Source: CAZFCK01 sp964517355 (GTDB lineage Bacteria; Desulfobacterota; Desulfovibrionia; Desulfovibrionales; Desulfovibrionaceae). Taken from it: a stretch of DNA of 9,304 nucleotides. Both the position numbers and the translations under genes were made by a program. Below the pieces are notes generated by a model. That model saw nothing but the letters and a program-made list of their open reading frames with translations. It did no database searches and had not been told where the DNA came from. Positions 7,014 to 9,304 of this stretch are shown in pieces. Position 1 is the stretch's first letter. The number at the start of each line of letters is the position of its first letter. The stretch is from positions 1 to 9,304 of the forward strand of contig CAZFCK010000192.1 of the NCBI GenBank assembly GCA_964517355.1, read 5' to 3'.

Positions 7014-7732
7014 GCGACATGCCCCAGACCATGAACCAGGCTACGAATCTGCGGATAATACGCATCCAGCCGGACGTGCGGCGGGAATGCCGGTCATCCC
7101 TGTTGGAAAGCGCATCCCGGCAGGAACTCCGCAAAGGGCGAGTGACGGCCCTCAAGGACGGGGCGTTCCTGGTCGAATTGCGGGACGGCGGCGAGATAAT
7201 CCGCGCCCAGCGCGCCGCGGGCTGTCTTCTCGATCCCCTTGAACGGGATATCGTGCTGGTCCTGTGGGATGCGGAGCAGGAGCATTATCTGCTCAACGTG
7301 CTTGCGCGCGAAAGCACTGAACGGAGCATGGCCTTCCCCGGAGACCTGCAACTGCGCGCGCCACATGGTTCATGCCGTATTCAGGCCCGGGATTTGAACC
7401 TCGCGGCTGCGGATCGCACACGCCTTTCCGGAGAGAAACTCGACGTTCAGGCGGCGCAAGGGACCATGCGCTTCGGCGGGTTGGAGATCATGGCCGCCGC
7501 CGTGCATGCGGGGGTGGACCGCATCCGCACCGCGTGCCGGCGCATGCAACTGACCTGCGCGCATGCCGTTGCTCGCGTGGGGCGCAGCATTCGCAGTACG
7601 GGGCACGAGCTGCACAGAGCACACTCCCTGCGCATGGAAGTCGACGACAGGTTTGCCGTGAAAGCGGAAAACGCCTCCATTCTGGCCAAGGAAGACATGA
7701 CCCTGGACGCCGGCAGGATCAACCTGGGCTGA
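7010..7732 (+). CDS. DUF3540 domain protein, T6SS cargo-operon component
   Basis: The ATG at 7010 overlaps the previous stop as ATGA and has GGAGG at 7001-7005. The 240-residue product resembles the DUF3540 family, which is found in VgrG/DUF2169/DUF4150 operons and whose biochemical role is unknown to me. Residues about 40-100 look like a small OB-type barrel (RKGRVTALKDGAFLVELRDG, then DIVLVLWDAEQEHYLLNVLA), as in the gp5 part of VgrG. Residues about 108-163 are short beta repeats (LQLRAPHG, LNLAAADRTRLSGEKLDVQA, MRFGGLEIMA). Residues about 164-205 are probably helical and rich in Arg, Cys and His. Residues 206-240 return to beta strands and end in MTLDAGRINLG, much like the VgrG C-terminus (FIELG). 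I infer a reduced spike-like protein that may stack with VgrG or with the PAAR-like tip. It is soluble, with no signal peptide. Confidence 0.85.
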   Translation: MSDMPQTMNQATNLRIIRIQPDVRRECRSSLLESASRQELRKGRVTALKDGAFLVELRDGGEIIRAQRAAGCLLDPLERDIVLVLWDAEQEHYLLNVLARESTERSMAFPGDLQLRAPHGSCRIQARDLNLAAADRTRLSGEKLDVQAAQGTMRFGGLEIMAAAVHAGVDRIRTACRRMQLTCAHAVARVGRSIRSTGHELHRAHSLRMEVDDRFAVKAENASILAKEDMTLDAGRINLG

Positions 7733-7748
7733 ACAACAAGGAGCGCCC

Positions 7749-8141
7749 ATGTACGCATGCACGACGAAAAACGCGCAGATTCTGTCCAATGCGGATGTCT
7801 GCAAAACTCCGTCGCCCGGGGGACCCGTGCCCGTGCCTTACCCCAACGTGGGGCAGACCGCCCAGGCCAATCCAGCCTCCACAAAGGTGCGCATCGCGGG
7901 CATGCCCGCCTTGAACAAAAAATCCCGCTGCCAACCCAGTACGGGAGACGAAGCAGGGAGCGCGGGCGGTATGGTTTCATCCGCCATCAAAGGCCCTGTG
8001 GCCTTCACCGCCGGGAGCCTTAAAGTCAAGATTCAGGGGAGCCCCGCCGTGCGCATGAACGATCCCACGACCCACAACAACAATAACGCCGTGGGCCAGG
8101 TCGTGGCGCCAAGCCAGAACAAGGTGCGCATTAAAAGTTGA
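7749..8141 (+). CDS. DUF4150 PAAR-like spike-tip protein, stand-alone
   Basis: The ATG at 7749 lies 16 bp after DUF3540 and has AAGGAG at 7738-7743. The 130-residue product matches the DUF4150 family of PAAR-like proteins, which cap the VgrG spike and often carry a C-terminal toxin. Family features are the early Asn/Asp-containing turn with KTPSPGGPVPVPYPNVG (19-35), the strand KVRIAGMPAL (46-55), the Gly-rich stretch SAGGMVSSAIKGPVAFTAGS (71-90), VKIQGSPAVRMNDPTTHN (93-110) and a closing strand KVRIKS. Cysteines at 4, 18 and 61 and a histidine at 109 could bind a metal, as PAAR tips do. No toxin is fused, in contrast to Tde2 of Agrobacterium, so it would serve as a bare tip or as a platform for a separate effector. 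The DUF2169 adaptor in the same operon is its likely chaperone. Confidence 0.9.
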   Translation: MYACTTKNAQILSNADVCKTPSPGGPVPVPYPNVGQTAQANPASTKVRIAGMPALNKKSRCQPSTGDEAGSAGGMVSSAIKGPVAFTAGSLKVKIQGSPAVRMNDPTTHNNNNAVGQVVAPSQNKVRIKS

Positions 8142-8190
8142 ACCGCGTCAACCTGCTCGTAAACTCAATATGCACGGTTGCCTGCCGAAA

Positions 8191-8196
8191 AGGGAG
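8191..8196 (+). promoter_or_regulatory. Shine-Dalgarno fixing the start of the membrane protein
   Basis: AGGGAG lies 7 nt before ATG 8204. The frame is open further upstream to a TTG at 8138 that overlaps the DUF4150 stop. That start lacks a ribosome-binding site and would put 22 polar residues ahead of an otherwise normal N-terminal membrane helix. Confidence 0.65.
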
Positions 8197-8203
8197 TGAA
8201 GAC

Positions 8204-9055
8204 ATGAACGACTTTGTTGAAAAACAGTGGCCGATCATCCTTGTGGTAGCCCTTGTCATTGTTTCCATAGCAATGTCCGACAAAATCATGTCCACGAATC
8301 TGCCGGGCAAGGGCTTGCAATTCAAGATGGTGGAAGTCTTTCCCATTGCGCCCATGGCCGACCTTCCGCAACCCGACATCGGGCTGACCATTGACGGCAA
8401 GCCGGTGGACAAGGCTTTCCTCGCTTCTTTGGTCTTGCGCAACACCGGCAACATTCCCATTGCCAAGGCTGATTTCGATACGCCCATCCTGATCCAGGTG
8501 AAAAACGATGCGGAAATCATCCAGCTGCGCTATGGGCTGTATCCTGCCGAAATCAATACGGACGTGACCTTTTCCCGAAAAAAGGTCACATTGGCACCTT
8601 CCTTGATCAATCCGGGCGACATGATTTTCATCCACGTCTTTACCAGGGGCGGCAAGCCAGAGTTCGACGTCGGCGCGCGCATTCAGGGCGTCAACAAGAT
8701 CTACGTGGAGGAAGGGGATGTCGAATCGCGTATGGGGGAGCTCACCGGGCTCAATTATATAGTCTTCATTATCTCCTTGAGCGCCATAATGGTTATGTCC
8801 ATGGTGCTCAAGGCCGGGCACAAATCCAACTACATGTTTCTGCGCTACAAGACTGCCGTCATTCTGTTTCTTATTCTTGGACTTATAACGTTGTACACCT
8901 ATTTCGATCTATTGCTGGACAATACGATTCCCTTTTATACGTCGCCTTTGCTGTTGATCGGCAGCGCACTCGTGGCCTACCTCATCGCCTGGTGGATAGT
9001 GCGCCATTCCGAGCGACCGCATCAGCCAGGATCAGGCTCCGGCATTCCTCTTTAG
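8204..9055 (+). CDS. Hypothetical four-helix inner-membrane protein, candidate T6SS effector or immunity protein
   Basis: I do not recognise a named family. From ATG 8204 the product is 283 residues. Hydrophobic helices lie at about 9-24 (PIILVVALVIVSIAM), 184-203, 217-236 and 246-266 (ending WWIVRHSER). Between the first and second is a polar domain of about 155 residues (27-182), with strand-rich sequence including LVLRNTGNIPI, the block SLINPGDMIFIHVF and ARIQGVNKIYV, suggestive of a beta-sandwich. The basic loop KAGHKSNYMFLRYK (204-217) and the basic C-tail suggest both are cytoplasmic, which puts the large domain in the periplasm. It follows DUF4150 after 62 bp, the widest gap in the run, and by eye its 3' part is richer in A/T than the T6SS genes, so it may be a more recently acquired cargo gene. 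The position at the end of a vgrG/PAAR operon is typical of an effector or immunity gene. A periplasmic domain would suit immunity to a periplasm-acting toxin, but this is inference. Confidence 0.7.
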   Translation: MNDFVEKQWPIILVVALVIVSIAMSDKIMSTNLPGKGLQFKMVEVFPIAPMADLPQPDIGLTIDGKPVDKAFLASLVLRNTGNIPIAKADFDTPILIQVKNDAEIIQLRYGLYPAEINTDVTFSRKKVTLAPSLINPGDMIFIHVFTRGGKPEFDVGARIQGVNKIYVEEGDVESRMGELTGLNYIVFIISLSAIMVMSMVLKAGHKSNYMFLRYKTAVILFLILGLITLYTYFDLLLDNTIPFYTSPLLLIGSALVAYLIAWWIVRHSERPHQPGSGSGIPL

Positions 9056-9069
9056 GGCGCTTTCGCCCT
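9054..9069 (+). terminator. Hairpin at the operon's last stop codon, possible weak terminator
   Basis: AGGGCG (9054-9059), loop CTTT, CGCCCT (9064-9069) forms a perfect 6-bp GC-rich stem that begins inside the TAG stop codon. The U-tract is missing (TTGG follows), so intrinsic termination is doubtful. It may instead protect the 3' end or belong to the repeat that starts here. Confidence 0.35.
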
Positions 9070-9107
9070 TGGATAAGGCTCACCCCTGAGACAATGTTTA
9101 TTGTTTT
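9057..9107. repeat. Intergenic repeat module C, copy 1
   Basis: This segment aligns with 9253-9304 with short gaps (shared blocks GCGC, AAGGCTC, CCCCTGA, ACAAT, ATTGTT). Both copies can form two small hairpins. Here they are CCTT (9067-9070) with AAGG (9075-9078), and ACAAT (9091-9095) with ATTGT (9100-9104). It joins directly to the long hairpin copy B, so together they form a composite unit of about 100 bp. Confidence 0.6.
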
Positions 9108-9156
9108 AGGGAAATGTATAAGAACATCTATACTTTTTCAAAGTGAAGATGCTCTA
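9108..9156. repeat. Palindromic intergenic repeat, copy B (hairpin)
   Basis: This is the gap-free match (38 of 49) to 4-52. The outer stem pairs 9121-9129 with 9147-9155 with one A-C mismatch. The inner stem pairs TACTTT (9131-9136) with AAAGTG (9140-9145) around the same TTC loop. Compared with copy A, four inner pairs have changed on both sides while remaining paired, which supports selection or templating for the structure. Confidence 0.75.
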
Positions 9157-9252
9157 ACAACTCCAATACGGTTTGTTGTTGAAGGATAATTGAATAGGAG
9201 GCTATGGTATGCGCTTGGGGCAAACGGGCAAGGTTCGTTGAGAACTCCCCTA

Positions 9253-9304
9253 GCGCATTTTTGCCTTGAAACAAGGCTCTCCCCTGAAACAATTTCCAAT
9301 TGTT
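9253..9304. repeat. Intergenic repeat module C, copy 2 (cut by window end)
   Basis: This is the second copy of the module at 9057-9107. Its hairpins are GCCTT (9263-9267) with AAGGC (9273-9277), loop GAAAC, and ACAAT (9289-9293) with ATTGT (9299-9303), loop TTCCA. The copy reaches the window edge. By analogy with copy 1, a further long hairpin would be expected just beyond it. The 96 bp between the two composite units (9157-9252) hold no gene I can support. Confidence 0.6.

Noticed and set aside
9204..9269. Tiny frames starting at ATG 9204 or 9209 after AGGAGG (9196-9201)
   Set aside because: The products are only 21 and 10 residues. The first has its ATG just 2 nt from the AGGAGG and runs into the repeat, and I see no conservation evidence. 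It could be a chance site or a start interrupted by the repeat.
1..9304. CRISPR array, tRNA, rRNA or riboswitch
   Set aside because: There are no regularly spaced identical repeats and no cloverleaf or conserved aptamer core. The only repeated DNA is the edge hairpins and the protein-level pentapeptide periodicity.

Overview
This window looks like an accessory locus of a GC-rich Gram-negative bacterium. The gene order (vgrG, a DUF2169 protein, pentapeptide-repeat proteins, DUF3540, DUF4150) marks it as an 'orphan' type VI secretion system (T6SS) spike/cargo operon. No sheath, baseplate or membrane-complex genes are visible. The style of the ISL3-type transposase and of the T6SS proteins makes a deltaproteobacterium such as a member of the Desulfovibrionales my best guess. 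That taxonomic call is an impression and was not tested.

Layout. Positions 1-85 hold a palindromic intergenic repeat that abuts a 5'-truncated ISL3-family transposase (86-985), which keeps its DDE catalytic residues but lacks the N-terminal DNA-binding part. After about 155 bp begins a tightly packed rightward operon. It runs: vgrG (1142-3583, GTG start); a DUF2169 adaptor fused to a long pentapeptide-repeat solenoid (3590-6004); a second pentapeptide-repeat protein (5997-7013); DUF3540 (7010-7732); and a DUF4150 PAAR-like protein (7749-8141). After a slightly larger gap of 62 bp comes a four-helix membrane protein of unknown function (8204-9055). Gaps or overlaps between the first five genes are +6, -8, -4 and +16 bp, so they are probably co-transcribed and partly translationally coupled. 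The right edge (9054-9304) is non-coding and holds composite hairpin repeats, one of which is the same family as the repeat at the left edge.

How the genes may work together. VgrG forms the trimeric spike at the tip of the T6SS needle. DUF4150 is a PAAR-like tip. DUF2169 proteins are adaptors that load DUF4150-containing cargo onto VgrG, as shown for the Agrobacterium tumefaciens VgrG2/Tde2 system. DUF3540 looks like a reduced spike-like OB-fold plus beta-repeat protein. The two pentapeptide proteins carry solenoids of almost equal length (about 54 pentapeptides each by manual count). No recognisable toxin domain is fused to VgrG or to the DUF4150 protein, so the effector is not obvious. The candidates are the hydrophobic hairpin inside the VgrG C-terminal extension, the pentapeptide proteins, and the terminal membrane protein, which could instead be an immunity protein.
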